This document shows positions 15,666-24,232 of a stretch of DNA of 37,666 nt, piece after piece (the first letter of the stretch is position 1; every line of letters begins with the position of its first letter). The stretch comes from an uncultured Anaerolineae bacterium. GTDB lineage: Bacteria; Chloroflexota; Anaerolineae; Anaerolineales; Villigracilaceae. The notes beneath the pieces are model-generated. The model was not told the DNA's origin. It made no database searches and saw only the letters and a list, made by a program, of their open reading frames with translations. The translations under genes were made by a program, and so were the position numbers. The stretch lies in contig CAIMZS010000360.1 in NCBI GenBank assembly GCA_903846015.1, positions 1-37,666 on the forward strand, in the 5' to 3' direction.

Positions 15666-16478
15666 ATGAAACGATTATTATTTATACTAGGAATTACCTT
15701 CACCTTTTTACTGCTGGCAAGCGCGTCTTTTACGGCTGTGCGGGCATCTGAGCCCCAGCAAAACCTCGTTACCCCCACACCCGGGCCCGATGGACGCATC
15801 CTGTACACTGTACAGAGTGGACAAAACTGTACCCAGATCGCCTTGCTGGCAGGTATCACCATCTTTCAACTGCGTACTCTGAACAATTTGGATGAAATCT
15901 GCACACTGAGAGTCGGCCAGAAGCTATTGATCGGCATGGGTGGACCATCCGGCGGGCCACCAACCAGCAGCGCACCAGTAGCCAGCGCCACCCCACAGCA
16001 AGCAGCTACACCAACACCATCCGTTGGAGAAGCCTCCGTCTGCGTTCTGTTATATGAAGACATTAATGGTGACGCTTTGCGCGAGGATACCGAAGTAGCC
16101 ATTCCCAACGGCGCAGTCAGTGTGACAGGCACGTCCGGGCAGTTTTCACAAACTGCAGCCACAACGGCTGGAACCGACCCGATTTGTTTTGATAAAGTTT
16201 TACAGGGCACTTACAACATATCCGTTGCCGCCCCCGAAGGTTATAACGCTACCACACAGCAAAACTACACACTGGATATTAAGATCGGTGAACAAATTTA
16301 CGTTGATTTTGGTGCGCAGCTGGGCGGGAAAGCCAAGCCGCAGGATCCTGCGACTGAACCTGGCTCAAACAATTTACTCGGCATTGCCGGAGGAGCGTTG
16401 GTGCTGGTAGGGATCGGATTGGGACTTTATGCCTGGCTGGTATATGGACGGAAATCAAAATATAATGACCTGGGTTAA
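15666..16478 (+). CDS. Secreted LysM protein with SdrD/Cna-B-like domain and C-terminal anchor
   Basis: A 270-residue envelope protein. Signal peptide 1-28, then a LysM peptidoglycan-binding domain (about 45-92: YTVQSGQNCTQIALLAGITIFQLRTLNNL...VGQKLLIG), a Pro/Thr/Ala linker, and a domain starting VCVLLYEDINGDALREDTE, which matches the acidic (Y/F)-x-D-x-N-x-D-G start of SdrD-B/Cna-B Ig-like domains that often bind calcium. A single C-terminal membrane helix (about 236-258) with a basic end (YGRKSKYNDLG) anchors it. No LPXTG is present. The start is ATG 15666 with GGAG nine bases upstream; an earlier in-frame GTG (15651) is less likely. Confidence 0.82.
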   Translation: MKRLLFILGITFTFLLLASASFTAVRASEPQQNLVTPTPGPDGRILYTVQSGQNCTQIALLAGITIFQLRTLNNLDEICTLRVGQKLLIGMGGPSGGPPTSSAPVASATPQQAATPTPSVGEASVCVLLYEDINGDALREDTEVAIPNGAVSVTGTSGQFSQTAATTAGTDPICFDKVLQGTYNISVAAPEGYNATTQQNYTLDIKIGEQIYVDFGAQLGGKAKPQDPATEPGSNNLLGIAGGALVLVGIGLGLYAWLVYGRKSKYNDLG

Positions 16479-16520
16479 AGTCGCAACAAATTCCCGGGCC
16501 TGCGAACGTTCAAAAAGAAC

Positions 16521-17270
16521 ATGAACACAGCCGCTTTGCGTCAACTCACTGAGATCAATCGCCGTTTTTACGCCGATTTTGGCTCAAATTTTTCCGCCAC
16601 CCGGCAGCGAATCCAGCCCGGGGTGCGCCAGATCATGGCCCGGTTAACCGGAAACGAAAACCTGCTTGACCTGGGCTGCGGCAACGGTCAATTGGCGCGC
16701 AGCCTGGCTCAGAATAATTTCAAGGGCAGGTACCTGGGGCTGGATTTCAGCCAAGCGCTGCTCGCAGATGCCCGATCACAACCAGAAGGCTTTTCAGCAG
16801 AATTCCGCGAAGCAGACTTGCTGGCACAGGATTGGGATAATACACTCCTTCCAAATGGCTATACAGTGGTTACCGGGTTTGCAGTCTTGCACCATATCCC
16901 GGGAGCCAACACTCGCGTCAGAATTTTACAAAAGGTGCACCAATTACTGGCCGATGGCGGGAAGTTCATCCATTCGAACTGGCAATTCCTCAATAGCGAA
17001 AAACTGAAAGGGCGCATTCAACCCTGGGAAACAATCGGTTTATCCTCAACGGATGTGGATGAAGGCGACACCCTGCTTGATTGGCGCAGCGGAGGGCTAG
17101 GCCTGCGTTATGCGCACCATTTTTCGGCATCCGAGTTGGATACCCTCGCAAATGAAACCGGATTCAAAGTGATCGAATCGTTCTTATCAGATGGCGAAAA
17201 CGGACGTTTGGGCCTGTATCAAATTTGGGAGGTGGATCAAAATAATAACATTCACCCGGAAACTTCATAG
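16521..17270 (+). CDS. Class I SAM-dependent methyltransferase, Trm9-like
   Basis: A 249-residue enzyme. Motif I is LLDLGCGNGQLA (48-59), Asp in YLGLDFSQALL follows, and HHIPG lies after motif IV. The opening NRRFYADFGSNFSATRQRIQPGV, with F-S-x-T-R, and the C-terminal LGLRYAHHFSASELDTLA plus GLYQIW resemble the Trm9/ALKBH8 methyltransferase group that acts on wobble-uridine acetic acid derivatives in tRNA. Function in bacteria is not established, so the substrate is inferred only by resemblance. The start ATG has only a weak AAAAAGA upstream. It follows the LysM gene by 42 bases. Confidence 0.75.
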   Translation: MNTAALRQLTEINRRFYADFGSNFSATRQRIQPGVRQIMARLTGNENLLDLGCGNGQLARSLAQNNFKGRYLGLDFSQALLADARSQPEGFSAEFREADLLAQDWDNTLLPNGYTVVTGFAVLHHIPGANTRVRILQKVHQLLADGGKFIHSNWQFLNSEKLKGRIQPWETIGLSSTDVDEGDTLLDWRSGGLGLRYAHHFSASELDTLANETGFKVIESFLSDGENGRLGLYQIWEVDQNNNIHPETS

Positions 17271-17403
17271 GACCGTAAAATCGGACCTGGTAGACGATTT
17301 ACTTGAGCAAATCATACAGATATGATCAAAATAAACTGGCAGGGTTTGCAGGACTGCCCAGTTGACATTACATCAGAATAGATTGGGTCAAATAAAAGCA
17401 GCC

Positions 17404-18639
17404 ATGAAAAAATTCAAGTCTTTTTTTGAGCGCTGGTGGTTTGTATTGGTCCTTCTGGCCCTTTTGCCACTCTATGTCCTCATTGCGATAAATAACGAGC
17501 GGATCGTCGATTATGTGAATAATGGCTTTTTCACCTTCTGGCTGGCTGGCCATCTTCCCTGGATCGGCGGACATCCCTATTCACCCATTGACTGGGTGAA
17601 CGGCCATCAAGTCAATGGGGCCACATGGATCCCGAATAAAATTTTCCCTTACCCACTGCCGTTGGCGTTGATCACCGCTCCATTGGGGCTTCTACCCCTC
17701 AACCAGGCTTATATTGCCTGGGATGTACTGGCCCAGGTATTGATTGCGGTGTGCATATTGTGGCTTGCAACGCGCTGGGACGACGCAAACCGGCAGTTGT
17801 ATGCCATCTTCGTGCTGGCAGCCACCATTTTGAATGGAAACATCTACCTGGGATTGATGACCGGCACAATTTCTGCCTTGTTCCTGGTCTTTTTAACCCT
17901 GGGGTTGTATTTTATAGAAAAGCGCCATCCGATACTGGCAGGGGTGGCGCTGGCAGGGTTGGCGCTCAAACCGCCCTTGCTGACAGTAGTCGCATTGATA
18001 GGGTTGTGGCTATTGCTACGACACAATTGGAAAACCCTGGGCGGCATACTGATAGGCGGCCTGGGGCTGTTAGCCATTGGTTTAATTCAAGATGTACACT
18101 GGGTGGAAAAGTTCCGAGGAGCAAGCGAAAATTTGCTGAACATGCGGCTGGGCAATCAACCCACCATTATCAGCTATACGCGGCTGGCCTGTGCTGGAAA
18201 CTTAAGCTGCGCTTTTACCTGGTATGGCCTGATCGCCCTGGCCCTGATCGCCATTTTTACCTGGCTAATCTGGAAAAGACAGGAAACACTTTCACCCATG
18301 ATGGCTTTCAGCGCAGCAATTTCCCTGGGGGTATTACTGCCACCCTATTTGTGGTCTTACGATTATGTCGTACTGGTCATCCCGATTTGTTATATTTCTT
18401 TTGATCTGATCCGCCGGCGCAAAACCTACTTATACTCAACCATTTTCCTGCTCATTTTGGATGTATTATCAATCATAGGGTTGGCATTGTTCTGGATGAA
18501 CCCCGACAGCGAAGCGCTTACCATTCAGCGTGATATGTGGAGCATCTGGGTGGGACTGCTGGTGCTGGCCACCACCTGGTGGATGGTATTCCAGGCGCCA
18601 GATACCAGACCAGCTCATATCGAAAGTACTGAGGGATAA
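17404..18639 (+). CDS. GT87-family membrane glycosyltransferase (DUF2029-like)
   Basis: A 411-residue polytopic membrane protein with about ten helices. The first extracytoplasmic loop carries VDYVNNGFFTFWLAG and HPYSPIDW, the place where polyprenyl-phosphate-sugar glycosyltransferases of the GT-C fold (GT87, mannosyltransferase-like) keep the catalytic Asp, and ALKPPLL in the middle is typical of the DUF2029 family. Predicted role: transfer of a sugar from a lipid-phosphate donor outside the membrane, in wall glycan or glycolipid synthesis. The start is ATG 17404 with the basic KKFK; the earlier TTG frame coincides with a TTGACA and is rejected. The 133-base spacer before it holds that -35-like box but no matching -10. 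Confidence 0.78.
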   Translation: MKKFKSFFERWWFVLVLLALLPLYVLIAINNERIVDYVNNGFFTFWLAGHLPWIGGHPYSPIDWVNGHQVNGATWIPNKIFPYPLPLALITAPLGLLPLNQAYIAWDVLAQVLIAVCILWLATRWDDANRQLYAIFVLAATILNGNIYLGLMTGTISALFLVFLTLGLYFIEKRHPILAGVALAGLALKPPLLTVVALIGLWLLLRHNWKTLGGILIGGLGLLAIGLIQDVHWVEKFRGASENLLNMRLGNQPTIISYTRLACAGNLSCAFTWYGLIALALIAIFTWLIWKRQETLSPMMAFSAAISLGVLLPPYLWSYDYVVLVIPICYISFDLIRRRKTYLYSTIFLLILDVLSIIGLALFWMNPDSEALTIQRDMWSIWVGLLVLATTWWMVFQAPDTRPAHIESTEG

Positions 18640-18984
18640 AGCAAAACCCATCAATACAGCAATAAAGTGGCAGCGAATCGTATGCCCAATTCTAAATATT
18701 TATGAAGAATCGGCATTTTTACAAACCACAAAATGCCAATTTAAAAAAACATCTACGGAAAAAATTAAAATCATCAAAAATAACGCTGCTTTATTAATGA
18801 AAATAACGTCAATAAAAATATCCCCCCCCTTTAAGTCATAGATATTGATGAAAACATCAGCATCCCCTACCCTTTACATGGGGGAGGATTAATGTATTAT
18901 TGGTGTGTTGGCGTTTTCCTTGGTTTTTTCGAAATCGAGGGGGACGCTGATAATATTTAATATCCCAGAAAGGAAGTTTTATGA
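18640..18984. other. AT-rich intergenic region, no convincing gene
   Basis: A 345-base gap with clearly lower GC than its surroundings between about 18690 and 18830 (many A runs). It contains an eight-C run at about 18823-18831, a small hairpin TGATG-AAAA-CATCA around 18848-18861, and a second inverted repeat TCCCC...GGGGA (about 18868-18890). GATAAT and TTTAATAT near 18948-18963 could serve as a -10 for the SET gene. Short open frames exist but lack ribosome sites and a coding look. It may be the remnant of a lost gene or an untranslated regulatory leader. Confidence 0.5.
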
Positions 18985-19572
18985 ATGTACGATCAGCCGA
19001 GCTCGCATCTGTCGCCTAAGATCCAGGCCCGCCCGAAAGCCAATGGCATTGGAAACGGTATTTTTGCCCAACAAGTGCTTAATAAGGGTGAACTCCTGGC
19101 CGTTTTCGGGGGTGTCGTTTACGAATGGGACACCTTCATCAACCTCCCAGAACGTGACCGTAGTCTTTGCATCCAGGTGGAAGAAGACCTCTTCCTGGTG
19201 CCACGTCCAATTGGAGATGGGGATTACGTAAATCACAGTTGTGATCCCAATGCCGGGCTTTCGGGGCAGATTGCGCTCGTTGCCATGCGAGACATTCAAC
19301 CCGGCGAAGAAATTTGTTTTGACTATGCCATGAGTGATACTGCTGCATATGATGAGTTTGAGTGTGGTTGTGGCGCACCAAACTGCCGCCGCAGTGTCAC
19401 CGGAAGCGATTGGCAGTTGCCAGAAATTCAAAAACGTTACGCCGGGTACTTCGCTCCACACGTTCAGCGCAAGATCAACGCCCAACATAATGCTGAACGG
19501 GCCGCACATCGCGCCGAAAAATATCGTTATACCGGGTTAAAAAGTACTGGTCCAAACCTGCTTTACGAATAA
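18985..19572 (+). CDS. SET-domain protein-lysine methyltransferase-like
   Basis: A 195-residue protein consisting mainly of a SET domain, the fold of eukaryotic histone lysine methyltransferases. Visible signatures: GIGNGIFAQQ (21-30), YVNHSCDPNA (81-90, the SAM-knot motif NHSCxPN), GEEICFDY (107-114, containing the catalytic Tyr) and a post-SET-like zinc triad Cys127-X-Cys129-X4-Cys134 (ECGCGAPNC). All core motifs are intact, so activity on lysines of some protein is likely. The C-terminal 55 residues are basic and helical (QRKINAQHNAERAAHRAEKY) and could bind nucleic acid or substrate. The start ATG at 18985 has AAAGGAAG upstream; the ATG four bases earlier is out of frame and closes after 12 codons. 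Confidence 0.88.
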   Translation: MYDQPSSHLSPKIQARPKANGIGNGIFAQQVLNKGELLAVFGGVVYEWDTFINLPERDRSLCIQVEEDLFLVPRPIGDGDYVNHSCDPNAGLSGQIALVAMRDIQPGEEICFDYAMSDTAAYDEFECGCGAPNCRRSVTGSDWQLPEIQKRYAGYFAPHVQRKINAQHNAERAAHRAEKYRYTGLKSTGPNLLYE

Positions 19573-19614
19573 ACATAAGCCCCGCTTTCATCAGAAAGCG
19601 GGGCTTATGTTTAT
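19569..19614. terminator. Bidirectional terminator, perfect 21-bp stem, overlapping a stop codon
   Basis: A perfect 21-base inverted repeat with a four-base loop (ATCA). The core is AAGCCCCGCTTTC / GAAAGCGGGGCTT and the arms end in AT-rich ATAAACAT / ATGTTTAT. The left arm includes the TAA of the SET gene. It separates the converging SET and PP2C/propeller genes and should act in both directions. Confidence 0.88.
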
Positions 19615-19636
19615 ATGCGGTCACACCTGGCAAACA

Positions 19637-22168
19637 TTATGGGACATTTTGCGCAAAGAATATCTGGCCATTAACCGCAAAAAATAGAATCTTATTAGGG
19701 CTCAACGCCATGGCTGTGATCACTGCGCCCTTGGGCAGGTGATCATTCTTGCTCGTTCCAGCACGGATTTGATTTTGAAGCTCAAGCGAACGGGCGCCGA
19801 ATCGGTAAACAGCCTGGGAGCGGGGTTCAGGTTCAAGTAGTGCCACCGATGGGTCGGGGGCAGATGTAAAAGTAATTTGTGAAAAAACCGTATCACCCAA
19901 GCGCATTCCGCCCTGATAACCGGGACGCGGGTCGATATACACAGCCGGGTCATTACAACGAGTGGGAGATACATCCAGACGGCTAAATGTACAGGTGGTC
20001 ATATGACCATCCTGGTGAAGCAGGTAGAGATCATCACCATTGATGGCCATTCCGATAGCCTGTTCCATCATAACCGGTACCTGGTCTTGAAAGTAGAAGA
20101 ATGGCTTATCACGAAATTCAAACTCGGCATCACCATAATACATCCAAACCGCATGCCCGGCGGCATCCAGGACATACAGGCTGTTATAGGTATCATAAGC
20201 GATCGCTGTAATACCCATCCAACCCTTGTCCGGTATTTGAAGGAAGGATGTTGTAGGGGGTTTGCCAGGGATGCAGTATAACAAATTGCCGGAAGCATCA
20301 ATGCCCAGGATGGTGGCGGCTTTAGGATTGGAACGCGGCAAGATGATAATATCGATCAATTTTCCAACCTGGATTCCATCCCAATTTCCGGAACCGCATT
20401 TAAAACTTCCGTCGAGAGTGAAGTTATGGTTGTTGTACATGCCCCTTATCACCACGCCAGTGAGATTATCAAGCATGTAAATATCGGAATCAGATGCTAT
20501 CATTCGCGTGATCAGCAAGTTCTTAGGAAAAGTGCTGAGATCAAAAGCGGGCGAAAATTCAACACGGACAACACGGTCGAGACCATCCAATGCAGACTGG
20601 GCCTGCTGGCGCAATTGCTGAGACTCGGCGCTGGAGGTTGTCTGGTAAAGATCAGCTTTATCAAGCCAGCCAAGGGTTTCCTGCCATTGAACACGTTGGG
20701 TAGTTGGATTGGAATCAACAAGAGTCTGACTGGCGGCCAGGTTGGCGCGGTTAAAATAAATCTCGTATTGTGCCTTATAACCTAATTGAAAATAGACCAC
20801 CCTGGCCGCAACCACAAGCAAGACCGGGATGGCAATGGCAATAAACAACGGCCAGGAACGCGAGAACAAGGAATCCTGCTGGTCTTCATCATCACCGGGC
20901 AAGAGTCGGGCAATGTTTTTCTCACCCAGGGCAGTGAATTTTTGCGTTAAAGCTCGGCCACGCTGAATGAAAAGGGCCAGGGAACGAGCCGCAGCGCGCA
21001 GGCTATTTATTACTCCGGCGCGTATTTGAGGTGAGGTTGAAGCCTGTGTTTTCCGTGTCGTTCGGACGGGAACGGGAACCTGAACCTGTTCATCTGCTGC
21101 CGGCTGAAGCAGCGGTGTGGTCGTATTTTCGGGCAGGCTGGGTTCCGTGGTCAGCGCAGGGATTGTCTCAACCGGATTCTGATCTGCAAGAGTATCGATT
21201 TTGGCAGTTTCGACAGATTCTGGAGCACTTGGGCTGCTTTGAGGGGCCGGTTCACTGGCTTCTGGCGCCCCATCTCCAGCAGGCACGCTCTCAGCGGCTG
21301 GCTCAATCACTACAGGTTCGACGGCTGGTGGCTTTTCCTGAGCAGCATCGGGGGGAGATTGCAGTGTCACAGCGAGCGCGCTGCTCACTGGGACAGGGAT
21401 GGGAAGGGGCTGGGAGGCTGGCAGCGCTTCAGGTTCAACCAGAGCAGCGGGCTCGGCGGGCTGAAGCGGGGCATCCTTAACGGCGCGAATGATGTTCATC
21501 GCACCACTGCCTTCAGACACTTTAACCAACAGCGCGCCCACATCTGTATTGGTGATCGCCAATAATCGGCGCCGGGTGATATCGAGGGCTGCCGAGCTGC
21601 GTGCCTCACTCAGCGATTTGTCCCAATTAGGTGGCAGCGAAGCGCATAACAGCAAGCTATCGCCGGGTGCCAGGGTGATATGAGCAAAATACAGATGCGC
21701 TGTCTGGCTAAGGCCAAGTCCCTTGCCTGCCAATTGGGGATTGTTCAGATGTTGAGAGTCGCCGCTCAGATGATATACATGCGTAGGCCCGCACTGGACG
21801 ATATACATCGAATCACCGCGCAAACTGCACAATACCAGTGATCCGGTGCTGTACAATCCCTTACCCGTGGATTTCATATTCCGATCCACCAGATAGGTGT
21901 TGAGCGCCTCCGCAGCTGTCTTGAGCGCGAATGTCAAAGAACCGGCGGTATCGTAAAAGGTCTCCGCCACCTGTCCCACAATCTGCTCATATTCGCTGTT
22001 GGAATAGCTCACGTTACCCGCCATCGTCAGATAGACGAGCAGGCGGTCCTGGTCGCGTCCGCGCGCCAGTTTTTTGGGCGGGTTTTGGGCCAGCAGGCCG
22101 GGCAAAAGCGGCCATTCCTGGCCGTTAATGCGGTAAAGATTTAGGATAGTCAAATCGAAGGCGCTCAT
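19637..22168 (-). CDS. PP2C-like / transmembrane / beta-propeller protein
   Basis: An 843-residue protein. Residues about 1-225 resemble a PP2C phosphatase fold: GDSMYIVQCGPTHVYHL matches the GDSRxY strand pair and APGDSLLLCASLPPNWD the GDxLLLCSDGL motif, but the acidic metal ligands look degraded (no DGxG/SDG). A long Pro/Ala/Glu linker (about 230-380), a basic patch (RTTRKTQ), one transmembrane helix (438-463), a short helical stalk and a C-terminal region of repeating beta strands (about 550-840) resembling an NHL/YVTN propeller follow. The topology suggests a cytoplasmic pseudophosphatase-like head and an extracytoplasmic propeller, a sensor or scaffold. The start ATG 22166-22168 is chosen because the earlier ATG overlaps the TATAAT box. 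Confidence 0.75.
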   Translation of the reverse strand: MSAFDLTILNLYRINGQEWPLLPGLLAQNPPKKLARGRDQDRLLVYLTMAGNVSYSNSEYEQIVGQVAETFYDTAGSLTFALKTAAEALNTYLVDRNMKSTGKGLYSTGSLVLCSLRGDSMYIVQCGPTHVYHLSGDSQHLNNPQLAGKGLGLSQTAHLYFAHITLAPGDSLLLCASLPPNWDKSLSEARSSAALDITRRRLLAITNTDVGALLVKVSEGSGAMNIIRAVKDAPLQPAEPAALVEPEALPASQPLPIPVPVSSALAVTLQSPPDAAQEKPPAVEPVVIEPAAESVPAGDGAPEASEPAPQSSPSAPESVETAKIDTLADQNPVETIPALTTEPSLPENTTTPLLQPAADEQVQVPVPVRTTRKTQASTSPQIRAGVINSLRAAARSLALFIQRGRALTQKFTALGEKNIARLLPGDDEDQQDSLFSRSWPLFIAIAIPVLLVVAARVVYFQLGYKAQYEIYFNRANLAASQTLVDSNPTTQRVQWQETLGWLDKADLYQTTSSAESQQLRQQAQSALDGLDRVVRVEFSPAFDLSTFPKNLLITRMIASDSDIYMLDNLTGVVIRGMYNNHNFTLDGSFKCGSGNWDGIQVGKLIDIIILPRSNPKAATILGIDASGNLLYCIPGKPPTTSFLQIPDKGWMGITAIAYDTYNSLYVLDAAGHAVWMYYGDAEFEFRDKPFFYFQDQVPVMMEQAIGMAINGDDLYLLHQDGHMTTCTFSRLDVSPTRCNDPAVYIDPRPGYQGGMRLGDTVFSQITFTSAPDPSVALLEPEPRSQAVYRFGARSLELQNQIRAGTSKNDHLPKGAVITAMALSPNKILFFAVNGQIFFAQNVP

Positions 22169-22181
22169 ATATGTATCTAAC

Positions 22182-22197
22182 ATTATACTGGTAAAAT
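22182..22197. promoter_or_regulatory. Divergent -10 boxes between the propeller and GNAT genes
   Basis: Minus strand: TATAAT at 22182-22187, 13 bases before the chosen ATG. Plus strand: TAAAAT at 22192-22197, 19 bases before the GNAT ATG. The two start codons are only 48 bases apart, so the promoters face away from each other and overlap. The -35 elements are poor (a TTGTTT sits 19 bases from the minus-strand box). Confidence 0.45.
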
Positions 22198-22216
22198 CTT
22201 GCTGGGAAACAACCGT

Positions 22217-23236
22217 ATGGATTTTAAACTACACACAACTTTCGACACACTCGAACCCCTGGCCCCGGCCTGGAATGCCCTGGTAGAAAAAAGCGTCACC
22301 AACGCCCCCTTTTTGCGCTATGAATACCTATCCACCTGGTGGAGCACACGCGGCGGCGGCGAATGGCAGGATGCCAACCTGGCTGTCATTACAGCCACCC
22401 AGCATGGACTGCTGGTGGGCATAGCGCCGCTATTTTTGGCGATTAACCGTGATCATGAGCCGGCTTTGATGCTGCTTGGAAGCATCGAAATATCGGATTA
22501 CCTGGATGTGATCGTCCCAACGGATCAGCACGAAGCTTTTATGGCAGAGCTGCTGGATTGGCTGGGCTCAAACTATCCCTTTACCTGGCGCGCGCTCGAT
22601 TGGTACAACCTGCCAGAGAACTCTCCCAGCCTGGGCGCACTCAAAAAAGATGCCGAGCGCTATGGCTGGGCGTATACTCAGGAAGTGTACCAACCCAGCC
22701 CCTTCATCCCACTACCTGGTGATTTTGAAACCTACCTGGCTGGTATCGATAAAAAACAACGCCACGAAATCCGCCGAAAAATGAGGCGCGCCGAGGAAAG
22801 TGGGCGCGGGGTGCGCTGGTATCTAATCGACAAAGAAGACGATCTTGATGCCGCGATGGAGAGTTTTTTGAGCCTGATGGCGCATGACTCGGAAAAAGCT
22901 GCCTTTCTCACCGAGGTGATGCGCTCTCAAATGAAAGCATCCGTGCATGCCGCCTTCCGCGCCGGATATTTGCAACTGGCTTTTCTGGACGTAGATGGAG
23001 AAAAAGCCTGCGCATACTTGAATTTCGATTACGATAACAAGATATGGGTCTACAACTCTGGACTTGACCGCCGATTCATGGATCTATCGGTTGGCTGGGT
23101 TTTGCTGGGCTACCTGCTCGAATGGGCAAACAACCATCAGCGCGCTGAATTCGATTTTTTACGCGGCGATGAAGATTACAAATATAAGTTCGGCGGACAA
23201 AAACGGCACGTGATGCGCGTAAAGGTGACGCGCTAA
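22217..23236 (+). CDS. CelD/BioF2-like GNAT acyltransferase
   Basis: A 339-residue protein with the double-GNAT arrangement of the CelD (Pfam Acetyltransf_6) group. The second half shows IDKKQRHEIRRKMRRAEE (basic helix), YLQLAFLDVDGEKACAYLNFDYDNKIWVYNSGLD (central strands) and the family-typical end EFDFLRGDEDYKYKFG. Relatives act in polysaccharide or exopolymer modification, or transfer amino acids to wall peptides (FemAB fold). The substrate is not predictable. The start ATG 22217 has GGGA ten bases upstream; the TTG six codons earlier is less likely. A shared promoter region with the propeller gene suggests joint regulation with an envelope function. Confidence 0.8.
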   Translation: MDFKLHTTFDTLEPLAPAWNALVEKSVTNAPFLRYEYLSTWWSTRGGGEWQDANLAVITATQHGLLVGIAPLFLAINRDHEPALMLLGSIEISDYLDVIVPTDQHEAFMAELLDWLGSNYPFTWRALDWYNLPENSPSLGALKKDAERYGWAYTQEVYQPSPFIPLPGDFETYLAGIDKKQRHEIRRKMRRAEESGRGVRWYLIDKEDDLDAAMESFLSLMAHDSEKAAFLTEVMRSQMKASVHAAFRAGYLQLAFLDVDGEKACAYLNFDYDNKIWVYNSGLDRRFMDLSVGWVLLGYLLEWANNHQRAEFDFLRGDEDYKYKFGGQKRHVMRVKVTR

Positions 23237-23296
23237 TCATTCTGTTTTAATTATTTCGCAGTATCATTCGATTAAATAAATTGTACGGAGGCGATC

Positions 23297-24172
23297 ATGC
23301 AGCCCGATTTAACGGAAAAAATCCTGGAATTAATTCGCCGGACTTCGACAAGCCTGCCAGCGGACATTGAAGAACGCCTGCGCGCAGCCCTCGAAAAAGA
23401 AACTCCCGGTTCGGCAGCCCGCGGCGCAATAGAGACGATCATCAAAAATGTGGAACTCTCCCGCGCCAAGTCAACACCGATCTGCCAGGATACTGGAACT
23501 CCGATCTTTTATGTGTACTATCCAGAAGGTTGGAGCACGCTAAAGCTAAAAGCCCAGATCCGCGGCGCGATGGAACAGGCCACCCGCCTGAATTATATGC
23601 GCCCCAATGCCGTTGATGCCATTTATGACAAGAACAGCGGTAACAACCTGGGCGGCGATGAATTCCCATCGATCCACTTTGAAGAAATCGAAGATGATCA
23701 GTTGACCATCCAGTTAATGCTCAAAGGTGGTGGCTGCGAAAACGTGGGGGCGCAGTATTCCCTCCCGGACAGCCGCCTGGGAGCCGGGCGCGATCTGGCT
23801 GGGGTACGAAAGGTAACCCTGGACGCCGTTCAAAAGGCACAGGGCCAGGGCTGTGCGCCTGGTATCCTGGGTGTTGCCATCGGCGGTGATCGGGGTTCAT
23901 CTTATGCCAAATCAAAGGAAGTTTTGCTTGACAGGCTGGGAGTGCGCAACGAAGATCCCAAATTGGCCGAACTGGAAGAAAGACTGACCAGCGAAGCCAA
24001 CACACTGGGCATTGGCCCAATGGGCTTTGGCGGCCAAACTACCGTGATCGATACCAAAATCGCGGGCATGCACCGCCTGCCTGCGTCATTCTTCGTCTCG
24101 GTTTCTTACATGTGCTGGGCTTACCGGCGGCGCAAGATGACCGTAAAAGGCACAGATATCCAATACGATTAA
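23297..24172 (+). CDS. Class I fumarate hydratase (or tartrate dehydratase) alpha subunit
   Basis: The N-terminal half of an oxygen-sensitive 4Fe-4S hydro-lyase; in two-subunit enzymes this chain binds the cluster. The three expected cysteines are present: Cys63 in PICQDTGTP, Cys147 in KGGGCENVGAQ, and Cys186 in GCAPGILGVAIGGDRG. The length of 291 residues is standard. The ribosome site is ACGGAGGCG. The beta-subunit gene begins 60 bases downstream, so the pair forms one enzyme converting fumarate to malate in the TCA cycle or a reductive branch; tartrate dehydratase cannot be excluded. A cluster-based class I enzyme fits an anaerobic or microaerobic lifestyle. Confidence 0.93.
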   Translation: MQPDLTEKILELIRRTSTSLPADIEERLRAALEKETPGSAARGAIETIIKNVELSRAKSTPICQDTGTPIFYVYYPEGWSTLKLKAQIRGAMEQATRLNYMRPNAVDAIYDKNSGNNLGGDEFPSIHFEEIEDDQLTIQLMLKGGGCENVGAQYSLPDSRLGAGRDLAGVRKVTLDAVQKAQGQGCAPGILGVAIGGDRGSSYAKSKEVLLDRLGVRNEDPKLAELEERLTSEANTLGIGPMGFGGQTTVIDTKIAGMHRLPASFFVSVSYMCWAYRRRKMTVKGTDIQYD

Positions 24173-24232
24173 CCCATTTCCCTTGCCTGGAAGGATATCA
24201 CAGGGCATGCGCGAGATTTCAGGAGATAGAAC

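Noticed and set aside
17362-17403. TTG start extending the GT87 protein by 14 residues
   Set aside because: The TTG is part of a TTGACA box, the extension is polar and unlike a membrane-protein start, and the ATG at 17404 begins with the usual basic residues.
18823-18831. C8 tract as a phase-variation switch
   Set aside because: It is not inside a recognisable coding region or between a -35 and -10 pair, so a switching role is unsupported.
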